Assembly: GCF_000993825.1 (NCBI RefSeq)
Contig: NZ_CP011114.1
Location: 1,984,001-2,048,000, forward strand
DNA: 64,000 nucleotides
Direction: 5' to 3'
Source of the DNA: Paenibacillus durus ATCC 35681
GTDB lineage: Bacteria; Bacillota; Bacilli; Paenibacillales; Paenibacillaceae
In this document: positions 37,303-46,527 of the stretch, piece after piece
How positions within the stretch are numbered: the first letter of the stretch is position 1
Layout of the letters: the number at the start of each line of letters is the position of its first letter
Position numbers and translations under genes: made by a program
Notes under the pieces: generated by a model
The model's input: only the letters and a program-made list of their open reading frames with translations
Told to the model about the DNA's origin: nothing
The model's database searches: none

Positions 37303-37446
37303 ATAATCGGTACCATCCCTTTCCTTCGTAAAATAGGTTATACTCAAATTATGAGTTCATATGAACTTATTGTACGAACTTTTCGGTTATATTTCAAATC
37401 TCCTGCATTAATTATAAAGTCCATGACTAAAGGAGGGCTGACGGCT

Positions 37447-38181
37447 ATGGAATCCTTTACATTAACCCGAGTGGAGATGTCCTCGCTGCTGCTTTCGATT
37501 ACCGGAACGTCCGGCCACACTCCGCTGCATATTTTGCAGGAAGCGTGGACAAAGCTTCATCAGCGAGAGATGAGGGAAGGGGCACCGCTTAACGCGTTTT
37601 TATCCACAAATATTCCTTCTATTTTGCAAAAAATAATCAAAGGCGGGAAGGCCAAAGGTCTGTCCCTTCAGGAAATTGCCGCGCTCGGAGCGCTAATTGA
37701 GTATTCCACAATTTCCATTACCACTATGCAAAATTGGGTAAAACGCGATTTCAAAGAATATCTGGGCGCGCCCCTTGAAGGGAAGAAATATTCGATCAAC
37801 CAGGCGGCCATGCTGTTCATGATTGACGATCTGAAATCTTCGCTCGACTTCCGGAGCATTAGCCAGCTCTTCCGCAAGCTGTTCCTGAAGCCGGAACGGG
37901 ACGATGACGATCTGCTTGAGCCTGTTCAATTGTATAGCGCTTATGCCTCACTGTTCGAAGAGAACAGAGACAGCGAAGAACATCAACAGGACAAGCCCTG
38001 GGGGGGCGAAAGATTAGCCCATGCGGCTGAAACGGCAGTAAAACGGCTGTCTCACCTGAACCGTCCTCAAAGAGAAACCGTACGAAACTCGCTATTAATC
38101 GCGGTGATCTCGGTTCAGGCCTGTTATTTTCAGACGCTTGCTAAGCAGTATTTCAATGCCTCTGTGTTTCTGGATTTCTAG
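37447..38181 (+). CDS. DUF1836-family protein
   Basis: A 244-residue protein. The DUF1836 helical region (MESFTLTRVEMSSLLLSITG, then IPSILQKIIKGGKAKGLSLQEIAALGALIEYSTISITTMQNWVKRD) contains a MerR/HTH-like segment, so DNA binding is possible. Function unknown. The ATG with AAAGGAGGG upstream was chosen; the longest frame would begin inside the divergent transporter gene. Confidence 0.8.
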   Translation: MESFTLTRVEMSSLLLSITGTSGHTPLHILQEAWTKLHQREMREGAPLNAFLSTNIPSILQKIIKGGKAKGLSLQEIAALGALIEYSTISITTMQNWVKRDFKEYLGAPLEGKKYSINQAAMLFMIDDLKSSLDFRSISQLFRKLFLKPERDDDDLLEPVQLYSAYASLFEENRDSEEHQQDKPWGGERLAHAAETAVKRLSHLNRPQRETVRNSLLIAVISVQACYFQTLAKQYFNASVFLDF

Positions 38182-38262
38182 TCTGCTATCAAATACGGGT
38201 TTCAATCGATACAGGGTAAGATTATATACAATTACGTAGATGGAACATGGGGGGACTATAAC

Positions 38263-39474
38263 GTGGAAGCAAATAGATTGCTAAAAAACCCGAAGCAGCG
38301 CAAGCTGCTCTTCAGCGCAGGCCTGAGCTGGATGTTCGACGCGATGGACGTCGGCATGATTTCTTTTGTCGTAGCGGCGCTTGCCAAGGAGTGGGGCCTT
38401 AAATCGGAACAAATCGGCCTGCTGACCAGCATCAACTCGCTCGGAATGGCTGCGGGTGCGGCGGCTGCGGGCATAATGGCTGACAGATTCGGACGGAAAA
38501 ATATTTTGCTCTGGACGCTGGTCATCTTCTCCGCAGCCACCGGGTTGTCGGCTCTGGCCGCAGGTTTTGCCATACTGTGCGTGCTGCGTTTCATTGCAGG
38601 CTTCGGACTTGGCGGCGAGCTTCCCGTCGCGTCCACGCTCGTATCCGAGAGCGTCGAGCCTAACGAGAGAGGCCGGGCGGTCGTTCTGCTCGAAAGCTTC
38701 TGGGCGCTGGGCTGGATTGCTTCCGCGCTGATCGCTTATTTCGTTATCCCCTCATACGGCTGGCGGCTTGCTCTTATTATCGGAGCGGTTCCGGTCCTGT
38801 ATGCCCTTTATCTCCGGCGGGCTATCGACGATTCTCCCCGGTTTGCAGGAATCCGCAAGGCGCCCGTTCCATTCAAGACGCGGTTCGCCTCGGTATGGTC
38901 GGCAGACTACCGCAAGTCAACCGTTATGCTTTGGATCCTGTGGTTTACGGTCGTCTTTTCTTATTATGGGATGTTTCTATGGCTGCCATCGGTGATGGTA
39001 CTGAAAGGCTTCAGCCTTGTCCGGAGCTTTGAATACACGCTGATCATGACGCTGGCGCAGCTTCCCGGTTATTTTACGGCCGCTTATTTCATTGAGAAGT
39101 TCGGGCGCAAATTTGTGCTTGTCGTCTACTTGTTCTTTACTGCTGTCAGCGCGGCCTGGTTCGGCTTCGCCTCATCCGAGGGGATGCTGATTGCAGCAGG
39201 GATCTGCCTGTCGTTCTTCAATCTGGGCGCGTGGGGCGGAATGTATGCCTATACACCGGAGTTGTACCCGACGGCTGTCCGCTCGACGGGAGTCGGAATG
39301 GCCGCGTCTTTTGGCCGGATCGGCGGCATTATCGCTCCGCTGCTAGTCGGTGTGCTTGTCGGGCAGTCCGTCGGCATTTCGTCCATTTTCCTGCTGTTCT
39401 TCGCCACGATTATCGTAGGCGCCATAGCCGTGCTGTTTCTGGGCAAGGAAACGAAGGGAATGGAGCTGATGTAG
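38263..39474 (+). CDS. Major facilitator superfamily transporter
   Basis: A 403-residue protein with about 12 helices. The loop 2-3 motif is AGIMADRFGRKNILLWTL, with GFGLGGELPVASTLVSESVEPNERGR (helix 4-5) and PELYPTAVRSTGVGMAASFGRIGG (helix 11 region). This is the sugar/organic-acid (SHS or niacin-type) branch. Substrate unknown. The GTG start has a GGGGGGA site. Its position before the broken hydrolase shows no functional link. Confidence 0.9.
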   Translation: MEANRLLKNPKQRKLLFSAGLSWMFDAMDVGMISFVVAALAKEWGLKSEQIGLLTSINSLGMAAGAAAAGIMADRFGRKNILLWTLVIFSAATGLSALAAGFAILCVLRFIAGFGLGGELPVASTLVSESVEPNERGRAVVLLESFWALGWIASALIAYFVIPSYGWRLALIIGAVPVLYALYLRRAIDDSPRFAGIRKAPVPFKTRFASVWSADYRKSTVMLWILWFTVVFSYYGMFLWLPSVMVLKGFSLVRSFEYTLIMTLAQLPGYFTAAYFIEKFGRKFVLVVYLFFTAVSAAWFGFASSEGMLIAAGICLSFFNLGAWGGMYAYTPELYPTAVRSTGVGMAASFGRIGGIIAPLLVGVLVGQSVGISSIFLLFFATIIVGAIAVLFLGKETKGMELM

Positions 39475-39495
39475 TTTATATCAGGGCAGCAAAAC

Positions 39496-40083
39496 CTATA
39501 TTTTTTTCAAAAATTCATTGAAATATCCATAAAACTCTTCTTTGTTTCCTAAATGCACATTGTGATCGGGATGCGACACTTCATGGGCGAGGCAATTCGG
39601 GATTAGAGATTGCATTTTGCCAAAATCCTCGTCGGAGATGGCATCATTGCCCTTTGCTCTGATTAACAACACCGGACACTTGATGCCCGGTAATAGATGG
39701 AACCAGCTAACATCATACGCAATACCGGCAGCCATAGCCTGAGAGCTGAACATCATCTGATATCCCTCTACCGTTTCGACTAAACTATTCATGAAATATT
39801 GATAGCTCAAATCCGAATCCATGGTTTGCCGAATAAAATCCTGGGCTTCAGTTAAGCTGGAAAATGGTAATGGCCAATCTTTGGTCAAAGGATCAGTGGT
39901 TGGGATTCTAATAGCTCAATCATGTCTTCAGCCATTTCTTCAGCCGTATATTTCGAAATAGGTTTACTGCTCAATCCGTGTCCCCTTTGATCCGGTGCGA
40001 TAATTCTGTATTGCTGCCCATAATGCTCAATAAAATCAACCCAGGTTTCCGCTCTGCCCCATCTTCCATGAAGGCATAGAATC
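39496..40083 (-). pseudogene. Broken alpha/beta hydrolase
   Basis: The N-terminal part reads SKILCLHGRWGRAETWVDFI and APDQRGHGLSSKP, typical alpha/beta-hydrolase strands, but its start is lost at the tnpB fragment. It stops at 39885. The second part (39496-39888) resumes in another frame with the C-terminal region, including the acid-loop segment and the catalytic histidine (HPDHNVHLG). The nucleophile elbow (GxSxG) between them is missing. Both an internal deletion and a 5' truncation are therefore present. Confidence 0.75.
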
Positions 40084-40338
40084 TTGCTGCATAGGTTTCG
40101 TTCCATTTGATTAAGAAATGATTGAAGACAAAACGGCAACAGCCAAACATTCGATGGATGAGTTGCCATTGTTCCGGGTTGGGATAGATGCGATATTTGT
40201 AAGCTTTATGCACCATCATGCCACAAAGCCTCCTTTCGTACAGGATAGTTTCATAATAGCACATATGTTCGCTTTAAGGCAAAAAAACCGCCGATTCATC
40301 TCCTCCCTATAGAGGAAGGAGTCTTCTCGGCTTTTTAG
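40084..40338 (-). mobile_element. Left-end fragment of the tnpB element
   Basis: These 255 bases are nearly identical to 1405-1659. They include the TnpB start (MMVHKAYKYRIYPNPEQ) through FNHFLIKWNETYAA, the ribosome binding site and the left-end hairpin. The flank is again TTTAT on the minus strand. The element's remaining 80% is absent and the fragment joins the hydrolase remnant, in frame over 97 codons. An in-frame AAGGAGG start means a short fusion peptide could be made. Confidence 0.85.
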
Positions 40339-40477
40339 ATAAAAGAGATCGATGCTCTTCAGCTTCGCAATGTTTCTGTGGATTTTTGTTTTTTTCATAT
40401 CCATCATTCCTCGATTGGTCTTAATTTTATTTCTGCTATTCATTATAATCCGAATAAATGTTCCCATGATAGGAAGC

Positions 40478-40501
40478 ATATCATATAATTCATGATATAA
40501 T
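40478..40501 (+). promoter_or_regulatory. Palindromic operator over a -10 element
   Basis: ATATCAT (40478-40484) and ATGATAT (40492-40498) form a perfect inverted repeat overlapping TATAAT at 40496-40501, just before the TerB operon. I see no good -35. The arrangement fits an activator- or repressor-controlled promoter. Confidence 0.5.
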
Positions 40502-40513
40502 GGGAGGAACTAA

Positions 40514-40567
40514 ATGGGCGGTTCTTGGACTGCCGGCAATGGAGCGGGATGGATCGATGAGCTATGA
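40514..40567 (+). CDS. Possible 17-codon leader peptide before terB gene
   Basis: ATG at 40514 has GGGAGG six bases upstream, the best ribosome site in the region. It encodes MGGSWTAGNGAGWIDEL before a TGA that overlaps the likely start of the TerB-domain gene (40557) by 11 bases. It could couple or attenuate translation of the operon. Alternatively a sequencing or natural frameshift separates it from the main gene. Confidence 0.3.
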   Translation: MGGSWTAGNGAGWIDEL

Positions 40568-42485
40568 CGACAAACCGCATTTCTCGGAGCTAATCTGGGA
40601 AGGCGATGAAAAAAATATGGCGGTGCCTTCGCGCGAAGACGTTCGGGCGGAAGAGGCGAAACGTTCAGCCAAGGCGGACAAGAACCGGAGCTTGGCGGAA
40701 AAAAGCCGGGGTCTGCCTGAGAGGCCCGAGCAGCTGAAGCTGTGGGATTTGGAGCTTCCCGGGCGCCGCGAAGAGAAGCGAAGCGGGCGTATTGGCGCGG
40801 CTGTGCCCCGAAGAGACGAGACTGTACATTCAAAAGAGGGCGATCCCCGGAAACAGGTACAGTCTTATGAGGATCGGTATCATACTGCATCGGCAATCGA
40901 ATCCCGAAAGGAGGAGTTCCCAGCTGGCTGGGAGATTTCTTCTCAGATAAATCGTTCCGTAACGGAACAGGCGACGCATCCATACGCCGGTCCGGGAAGG
41001 GATAACGAGTTAGCTTCCGTCTCCAGGCCGGCCACGACGGAAAGCCAATTCGTAGAGCGCGCAAGAGAGCTGGCCGATTACACCGAGGCATCGGCGGAAT
41101 TCGTCAAGTTCAAGAGCTATTGGCCAACTTACGGGCACATGACCGGTCCGCAGACGAAATGGTACTTTTATTGGCGGAATGAAGTCCGGCACGGCCGTTA
41201 TCCCGAAACCGATCTGTCTTATATTTTTCTGCATGTATATGAGCTGATCAATGGCGTCGGCTGGGATACGCCGCAGGACGGCCATGAACAGCTATCTGGG
41301 TTATGGGAAGCTTACCGGGGCACCTTCAAACGTCTGGATCACTATCTTGGCGGCTGGATTGCGGATTTCTCCTTTATCCACGAGTTGGATATTCCGCTGA
41401 GGGAAATTGTCGTCCGGGCCAAGGGGCTGGGCGGTGACCTCGCGGAGCTGGAGCTGGCGCGCTGCCTTACGTTCGCTCCGGAGCAGCTGACTTTGCCCGC
41501 GCTGTCCTTGATGTCGGACTATGACATAACCAAATCGAAGTTCTACACGGGTCCCGGAAGCCAAGCGCTGGAACGTTTTGTTCCGAAAGTAGTGGCCCTA
41601 ATTGACGCATATGTGAGGCGCAAGCACGGCACCTCGCTGCTTGAAATGTTCCCCCCGGACCCTCCGGTGACAAGGGAGCGCTACTTATTTCGCAGCGCCG
41701 TCTATGATATTTCCCTGTACGGCTATTCTGTTCTCGTACCTGTCGCCCGTGTCAGCAAATCGCCGCCGCTGCGCAGCCTGGTTACCCGGCTGTTCCGGCT
41801 TACGGAGAATAAGCTCCGCGCGCTGATGGACTTTCGGGGCCGCCTGAAGGGGATTTCTATTGATAAAGAAATCGAGGAACTTGTCGGCAAATTCCTTGAA
41901 CGGGAATTCCGCAACGCGCAGCTGGAAGAGAAAGGGCCGGACATTGTCATAGATCAGGACAGGCTGGAACAGCTGCGCAGCGACTCGGATGCCGTCCGTC
42001 AACTGCTGATGGTGGAAGAGCCTGCTGAGGAGAAGCCTTCCGTTGAACGGCCTGTGACGGACCTGTCAACTGTGGACGGACCTGTCGCATTGGGGCTATA
42101 TGAGCAGGACGGTGAAGAACAAGAATGGGAGCGGATAAGCGCCGTGCATTCTGCCGATGATGGGGCAAGGGTTCCGGAAAAGCAGGAGCCTGCCGAAGCG
42201 CTTGCACCGTTTGGCGGACCGCAGAATACGACCTCAGCAGCTGGAAACGAATGGGAATCATTGGCCGACGCGCTTAGTCCTTTGCAGCGTGAAGCTGTTC
42301 TGGCTCTCTCCGGACCGGAAGGTCCGGCTGCGCTGCACAGATTAGCCGCCGCCCACGCGGCGCTGCCTGACCTGCTGATTGACGAAATTAACGAAATCGC
42401 AATGGATTTGCTTGGCGACCTGCTAATCGACGGCGAAGAGCTCTCGCCCGAATATGCATCCATGCTGCACTTTTTTAAGAGGTGA
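40557..42485 (+). CDS. TerB-N / TerB-C domain protein
   Basis: A 642-residue protein. The first 150 residues are charged and probably disordered. The TerB-N domain runs at about 155-370, containing FVKFKSYWPTYGHMTGPQTKWYFYWR and YPETDLSYIFLHVYELING. A TerB-C-like helical C-terminus follows (LSPLQREAVLALSGPEGPAALHRLAA, then EEINEIAMDLLGDLLIDGE-like helices). These domains occur in predicted stress-response and DNA-processing cassettes. The gene is followed eight bases later by a BrxD-like ATPase and then a helicase. The start is uncertain: ATGs at 40500 and 40539 are alternatives with weaker sites. Confidence 0.8.
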   Translation: MSYDDKPHFSELIWEGDEKNMAVPSREDVRAEEAKRSAKADKNRSLAEKSRGLPERPEQLKLWDLELPGRREEKRSGRIGAAVPRRDETVHSKEGDPRKQVQSYEDRYHTASAIESRKEEFPAGWEISSQINRSVTEQATHPYAGPGRDNELASVSRPATTESQFVERARELADYTEASAEFVKFKSYWPTYGHMTGPQTKWYFYWRNEVRHGRYPETDLSYIFLHVYELINGVGWDTPQDGHEQLSGLWEAYRGTFKRLDHYLGGWIADFSFIHELDIPLREIVVRAKGLGGDLAELELARCLTFAPEQLTLPALSLMSDYDITKSKFYTGPGSQALERFVPKVVALIDAYVRRKHGTSLLEMFPPDPPVTRERYLFRSAVYDISLYGYSVLVPVARVSKSPPLRSLVTRLFRLTENKLRALMDFRGRLKGISIDKEIEELVGKFLEREFRNAQLEEKGPDIVIDQDRLEQLRSDSDAVRQLLMVEEPAEEKPSVERPVTDLSTVDGPVALGLYEQDGEEQEWERISAVHSADDGARVPEKQEPAEALAPFGGPQNTTSAAGNEWESLADALSPLQREAVLALSGPEGPAALHRLAAAHAALPDLLIDEINEIAMDLLGDLLIDGEELSPEYASMLHFFKR

Positions 42486-42493
42486 GACCTGAA

Positions 42494-43813
42494 ATGAACG
42501 AACTTAAAATCCCAAAAAGAATGACAACGGCGCTGGTCAATTCCCTTACGGCAGGCGTTGTGCCGCGAATCGGACTGGAGCATGTCGCCGTCGGCCGCCG
42601 CGCAGAGATCGAATCGATTCTGCGAGACCTTGACAACATTGCCGAGGGTGGAGCCGCATTCAAGCTCATTACGGGCAAATACGGCAGCGGCAAAAGCTTT
42701 CTGCTGCAAATGATCCGCAACTATGCGATGGACCGCGGCTTCGCGGTTGCCGACGCGGATCTGTCTCCCGAGCGCAGACTCGTCGGCACCAAGGGACAAG
42801 GACTGGCTACATATAAGGAGCTGATGAGCCACTTATCGACCCGTACCCGCCCGGACGGCGGAGCGCTGGAAGCCGTGCTCCAGAAATGGATTTCTTCTCT
42901 TCAGCAGAAGATTATGCAGGAACAGGGGATGGACCCTGGGAATCCGGCTTTTGCCGCCGAAGTCGAGAAAGAGATTTATGCCGTTGCATCGGCTATGCGC
43001 AGCCTTGTGCACGGCTTCGACTTCGCCAAGGTGCTGGCGGCTTACTGGAACGGCCACAAGCTCGGCGACGAAGACGTGAAACAGGAGGCGCTGCGCTGGC
43101 TTCGCGGCGAATTCGCCACACGCACGGAATCCCGCAAGGCGCTGGGCGTTGGCGTCATTATCGATGACGACAACTGGTACGACTATATGAAGCTGTGGGC
43201 GGAATTTTCCGCAGCCATTGGCTACAAAGGGCTGCTGCTGTTCATCGATGAAGGGGTCAACCTGTACAAGATCACGAACAGCGTATCCAGGCAGAGCAAT
43301 TATGAGAAGCTGCTCACCATGTTCAATGACACGATGCAGGGCAAGGCGGAGCATCTGGGGATATTTCTTGGCGGAACGCCGCAATTTGTCGAGGATCACC
43401 GCCGGGGGCTGTTCAGCTACGAGGCGCTGCGGTCCAGGCTTGTGGCCGGACGGTACGGAGCCGCCGCTCCGAGTAATTTCTCGGGGCCGATCATTCCGCT
43501 CGATATGCTGTCTTCCGAGGAGATTCTAGTATTGCTGCAACGACTCCGGGATATTCATGCGCTGCATTATGGCTATGCCCCTGGCTTAACCGACGATCAG
43601 CTTGTCCATTTTATGGAAGAAGCCTCGTCGAGGCTCGGAGCGGATGAGCTTCTGACGCCCCGCGAGCTCGTGCGCGATTTTATGGATCTGCTGCATACGC
43701 TGCACAGCAATCCGGAAGCCTCTTTTGCGAGCCTAGTCGGAGAACGGACCGGCAAATCCGATGAAGGCAAGGACCCATCGATGGATGACCTGCTGGCGGA
43801 GTTTGAGCTATGA
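42494..43813 (+). CDS. BrxD-like P-loop ATPase (BrxC/BrxD, DUF2791 family)
   Basis: A 439-residue ATPase. Opening GVVPRIGLEHVAVGRRAEIESIL and Walker A (GKYGSGKSFLLQM) match BrxD of BREX type 2/3 systems. Walker B is LLLFIDEGV; TRQSN-like sensor and arginine-finger regions follow. In BREX, BrxD is paired with the helicase BrxHI, and the same pairing exists here without PglX, PglZ or other BREX genes. AAGAGGTGA precedes the ATG. It overlaps the helicase start by four bases. Confidence 0.82.
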   Translation: MNELKIPKRMTTALVNSLTAGVVPRIGLEHVAVGRRAEIESILRDLDNIAEGGAAFKLITGKYGSGKSFLLQMIRNYAMDRGFAVADADLSPERRLVGTKGQGLATYKELMSHLSTRTRPDGGALEAVLQKWISSLQQKIMQEQGMDPGNPAFAAEVEKEIYAVASAMRSLVHGFDFAKVLAAYWNGHKLGDEDVKQEALRWLRGEFATRTESRKALGVGVIIDDDNWYDYMKLWAEFSAAIGYKGLLLFIDEGVNLYKITNSVSRQSNYEKLLTMFNDTMQGKAEHLGIFLGGTPQFVEDHRRGLFSYEALRSRLVAGRYGAAAPSNFSGPIIPLDMLSSEEILVLLQRLRDIHALHYGYAPGLTDDQLVHFMEEASSRLGADELLTPRELVRDFMDLLHTLHSNPEASFASLVGERTGKSDEGKDPSMDDLLAEFEL

Positions 43814-46005
43814 GCGATAACCCGTTTTACCGGCTTGCACCGTTTATTAAGGAGTTTATTTACAAAAACCGCTGGGAGACGCTCCGCGAAGCGCAGGTGG
43901 ATGCCTGCCGGGTGCTGCTGGAATCGCCGGATCATCTGCTGATTGCATCGGGAACCGCATCCGGCAAGACGGAGGCGGCATTTTTCCCTGCACTGACGGA
44001 GCTTTACGAGAAGCCCTCTTCTTCGGTAGGGATACTATACATTGCCCCGCTTAAGGCGCTGATCAACGACCAGTTTACCAGGCTGAACGACCTGCTGCTG
44101 GAGGGCGGTATTCCTGTCTGGCATTGGCATGGCGATGTGCCGCAGGCCGAGAAGACGAAGCTGATGAAGAACCCCTCCGGTGTGCTTCAGATAACCCCTG
44201 AGTCGCTGGAAGGCCTGCTGATGAACCGTCCAAATGCCATTCCGGCGCTGTTTGGCGATCTGCGCTTTGTCATTATTGACGAAGTGCATGCCTTTATGGG
44301 CGCGGACCGGGGAATCCAGGTGCTCAGCCTCCTGGCAAGGATCTCCCGTATGGCGGGCTGTTCGCCGCGCCGAATCGGGCTATCCGCTACGCTCAGCGAT
44401 TATGGCACCGCCACACACTGGCTTGCCGCAGGGACGCGGGAGCAGGTGCAGGTATCCGCGCCGCAGGGCGGGAGGAAGCTTCGGTTGAGTGTTGAGCATT
44501 TTTCTTTTCCCGATGCGAGGGACGAGAAGCAGTCCGAAGCGCTGGAGCTTGCCCGCAAGGCGTATTATGACTATATTTACGACCACACCCGGCTCAAAAA
44601 AGCGCTCGTCTTCACCAACAGCCGTACCGATGCGGAAACGGCGATCCTTGAAATGAGGCGCATCGCGGCGAAGCGCCAGGAGCCGGACGTGTTCCACGTC
44701 CACCACGGCAGCATTTCCGCGATGCTGCGGGAGGAGGCGGAAGCCGCGCTTCGCGAGGGCTCCGGTGCGGCGGTCGCCGCAGCGACGCTCACGCTGGAGC
44801 TGGGCATCGATCTTGGCCAGCTGGAGCGGGTCATGCAGCTCGGGGCGCCGTACAGCTGCTCCAGCTTCGTGCAGCGGCTGGGCCGCTCGGGTCGGCGGGG
44901 CGACGCCGCCGCGGAGATGATGTTCGTCACGCCGGAGGAAGAGGACGAGGAAGCGCAGCTGCCGGCGCGCATGCCCTGGACACTGCTCCGGGCAATCGCC
45001 GTTATCGAGCTGTATGTGCGGGAGAGATGGGTCGAGCCGCTGATGGTCCGGCAAATGCCGGTCGGGCTGCTGTACCACCAGACGATGAGCATCCTGAAGA
45101 GCATGGGTGAGGCAGAGCCGGAGGAGCTCCGCGATGCCGTTCTCTCACTGCCTTCTTTTAAAGGGTTCAGCGAAGAGGATTATGATGCCTTTATGGCTTA
45201 CCAGCTTGGAATGGGGCAGATTGAGCAAATGGACGAAGGCAGTCTGTTGATCGGGCTTGCCGGTGAGAAAATCGTCAACAATTTCCGCTTTCTGGCCGTC
45301 TTCAAGGACGATGAGGAGCATGTCGTATATAACGGAACAGAGGAAATCGGCTCGATTACAACTGTACCGCCGCCGGGTTACTGCTTCACGCTGGCTGGCA
45401 AGCTGTGGAAGGTGGAAGAGGTCGACAACCGCCACAAGGCGGTATATGTGAAGGCTTCGCGCGGCAAAGTCGATACGCTGTGGCTTGGCGCAGGCGGCGA
45501 TGTGCATACCCGGATTATGACCAAAATCCGGGACATTCTTGGCGATACGGCGCTGTACCCGTATCTCGCGCCGAGAGCGGCGGCCCGGCTCGAACGGGCA
45601 AGGCGGCTGGCGCGGGAGAGTGGGCTGCTTCAGCGCTCCGTGCTTCCGGCGGGCGGCGACTCGTTGTTCATTCTGCCCTGGGCGGGCAGCCGGACCTTCC
45701 GCACGCTGGAGCGGCTGCTGAAGCATCAGCTGACGCGTCCGTTGGGGCTGCGCTCGGTAGTGCCGATGGAGCCGTACTACATGGTCGTCGCCGGTAAAGC
45801 CGACGCTGACTGGCTGGAGGCTTCCATCATGGAAGCAAGCTCCGGCGGACTCGACCCGCTTGCGCTGCTGTCGCCGGGCGAAGCCCCATACCTCGGAAAA
45901 TACGACGAGTGGATTCCCCAGGATCTGCTGCGCAAAGCTTTTTCGGTGGACGGTCTGGATGTCCCGGGCTTCCATGAAATGGTTAAACGTTGGCGGATGG
46001 ACTAA
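43810..46005 (+). CDS. Lhr-like / BrxHI-like superfamily II helicase
   Basis: A 731-residue helicase. Motif I is IASGTASGKTEA, Ia APLKALIND, II DEVHAF, III LSATLS, and VI QRLGRSGRRGD; TLELGIDLG is motif V. The C-terminal portion (about 400-731) has a winged-helix-like and a beta-rich domain as in Lhr-related proteins. DNA or RNA-DNA unwinding in 3'-5' direction is typical of the family. ATGA overlap with the ATPase gene indicates translational coupling. A terminator follows. Confidence 0.88.
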   Translation: MSDNPFYRLAPFIKEFIYKNRWETLREAQVDACRVLLESPDHLLIASGTASGKTEAAFFPALTELYEKPSSSVGILYIAPLKALINDQFTRLNDLLLEGGIPVWHWHGDVPQAEKTKLMKNPSGVLQITPESLEGLLMNRPNAIPALFGDLRFVIIDEVHAFMGADRGIQVLSLLARISRMAGCSPRRIGLSATLSDYGTATHWLAAGTREQVQVSAPQGGRKLRLSVEHFSFPDARDEKQSEALELARKAYYDYIYDHTRLKKALVFTNSRTDAETAILEMRRIAAKRQEPDVFHVHHGSISAMLREEAEAALREGSGAAVAAATLTLELGIDLGQLERVMQLGAPYSCSSFVQRLGRSGRRGDAAAEMMFVTPEEEDEEAQLPARMPWTLLRAIAVIELYVRERWVEPLMVRQMPVGLLYHQTMSILKSMGEAEPEELRDAVLSLPSFKGFSEEDYDAFMAYQLGMGQIEQMDEGSLLIGLAGEKIVNNFRFLAVFKDDEEHVVYNGTEEIGSITTVPPPGYCFTLAGKLWKVEEVDNRHKAVYVKASRGKVDTLWLGAGGDVHTRIMTKIRDILGDTALYPYLAPRAAARLERARRLARESGLLQRSVLPAGGDSLFILPWAGSRTFRTLERLLKHQLTRPLGLRSVVPMEPYYMVVAGKADADWLEASIMEASSGGLDPLALLSPGEAPYLGKYDEWIPQDLLRKAFSVDGLDVPGFHEMVKRWRMD

Positions 46006-46030
46006 TCTCATTCCAAGAGCCATTACCAAA

Positions 46031-46070
46031 AAACTCCCGATCCGCTGGTATCAGCAGATCGGGAGTTTTT
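46031..46070 (+). terminator. Terminator of the TerB-ATPase-helicase operon
   Basis: AAACTCCCGATC pairs with GATCGGGAGTTT and is followed by TTTTT-like sequence. Together with the tail TAGGATCGTGTAATATA (46073-46089) it recurs near 54.9 kb in inverted orientation. Confidence 0.9.
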
Positions 46071-46131
46071 GCTAGGATCGTGTAATATACATGTCATTTG
46101 CAGCTTATTCCTTCTGCTCATATCCTCGCAC

Positions 46132-46235
46132 TCAACGTTCACCACTTTTGAGCACCCCGTGAATTTCCCCGTCTTCGAGTACAAGCTCCCGGCTCGTACA
46201 TGCTTCTGAAACCCTGACAAGCTCTATAGTTATCG
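46132..46235 (-). pseudogene. Possible C-terminal gene remnant
   Basis: On the minus strand RVSEACTSRELVLEDGEIHG continues to a stop at 46132. This looks like a decayed coding tail (perhaps an ATPase C-terminus), but the frame is closed upstream and no family is certain. An AGCTCT/AGAGCT hairpin follows at about 46224-46245. The rest of 46090-46415 shows no gene. Confidence 0.25.
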
Positions 46236-46415
46236 AGAGCTATAGGATCAAGTGAGATCAAAGGCCATTCTTTCCTGGTTATACGTAAAAAATGGGTTTT
46301 ACAAACTTTAACCCCGCCATGACACGGCTTTTGTAAACCCCCGCCATACTGAAAGATACGAAATCACGATTGGGGGAATAGGACGATGCCGCCACTTCAA
46401 CAGATTCTTCAATCC

Positions 46416-46433
46416 CTGTCGGGTACCCGACAG
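46416..46433. promoter_or_regulatory. Palindromic Crp/Fnr-type operator candidate
   Basis: CTGTCGGGTACCCGACAG is a perfect 18-bp palindrome about 110 bases before the Crp/Fnr regulator. Its GGGTACCC core recurs at 47213-47220 before the nucleoside hydrolase, suggesting one regulator acts at both. Confidence 0.5.
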
Positions 46434-46527
46434 AATCTCCATAAAGATTTATCTATACTGAATTCAGGTTCAGCAAGTGGACAATCCCGTCTGCGCTTTG
46501 TGTACAGGAGTGGAGGAGGGGACTGCC

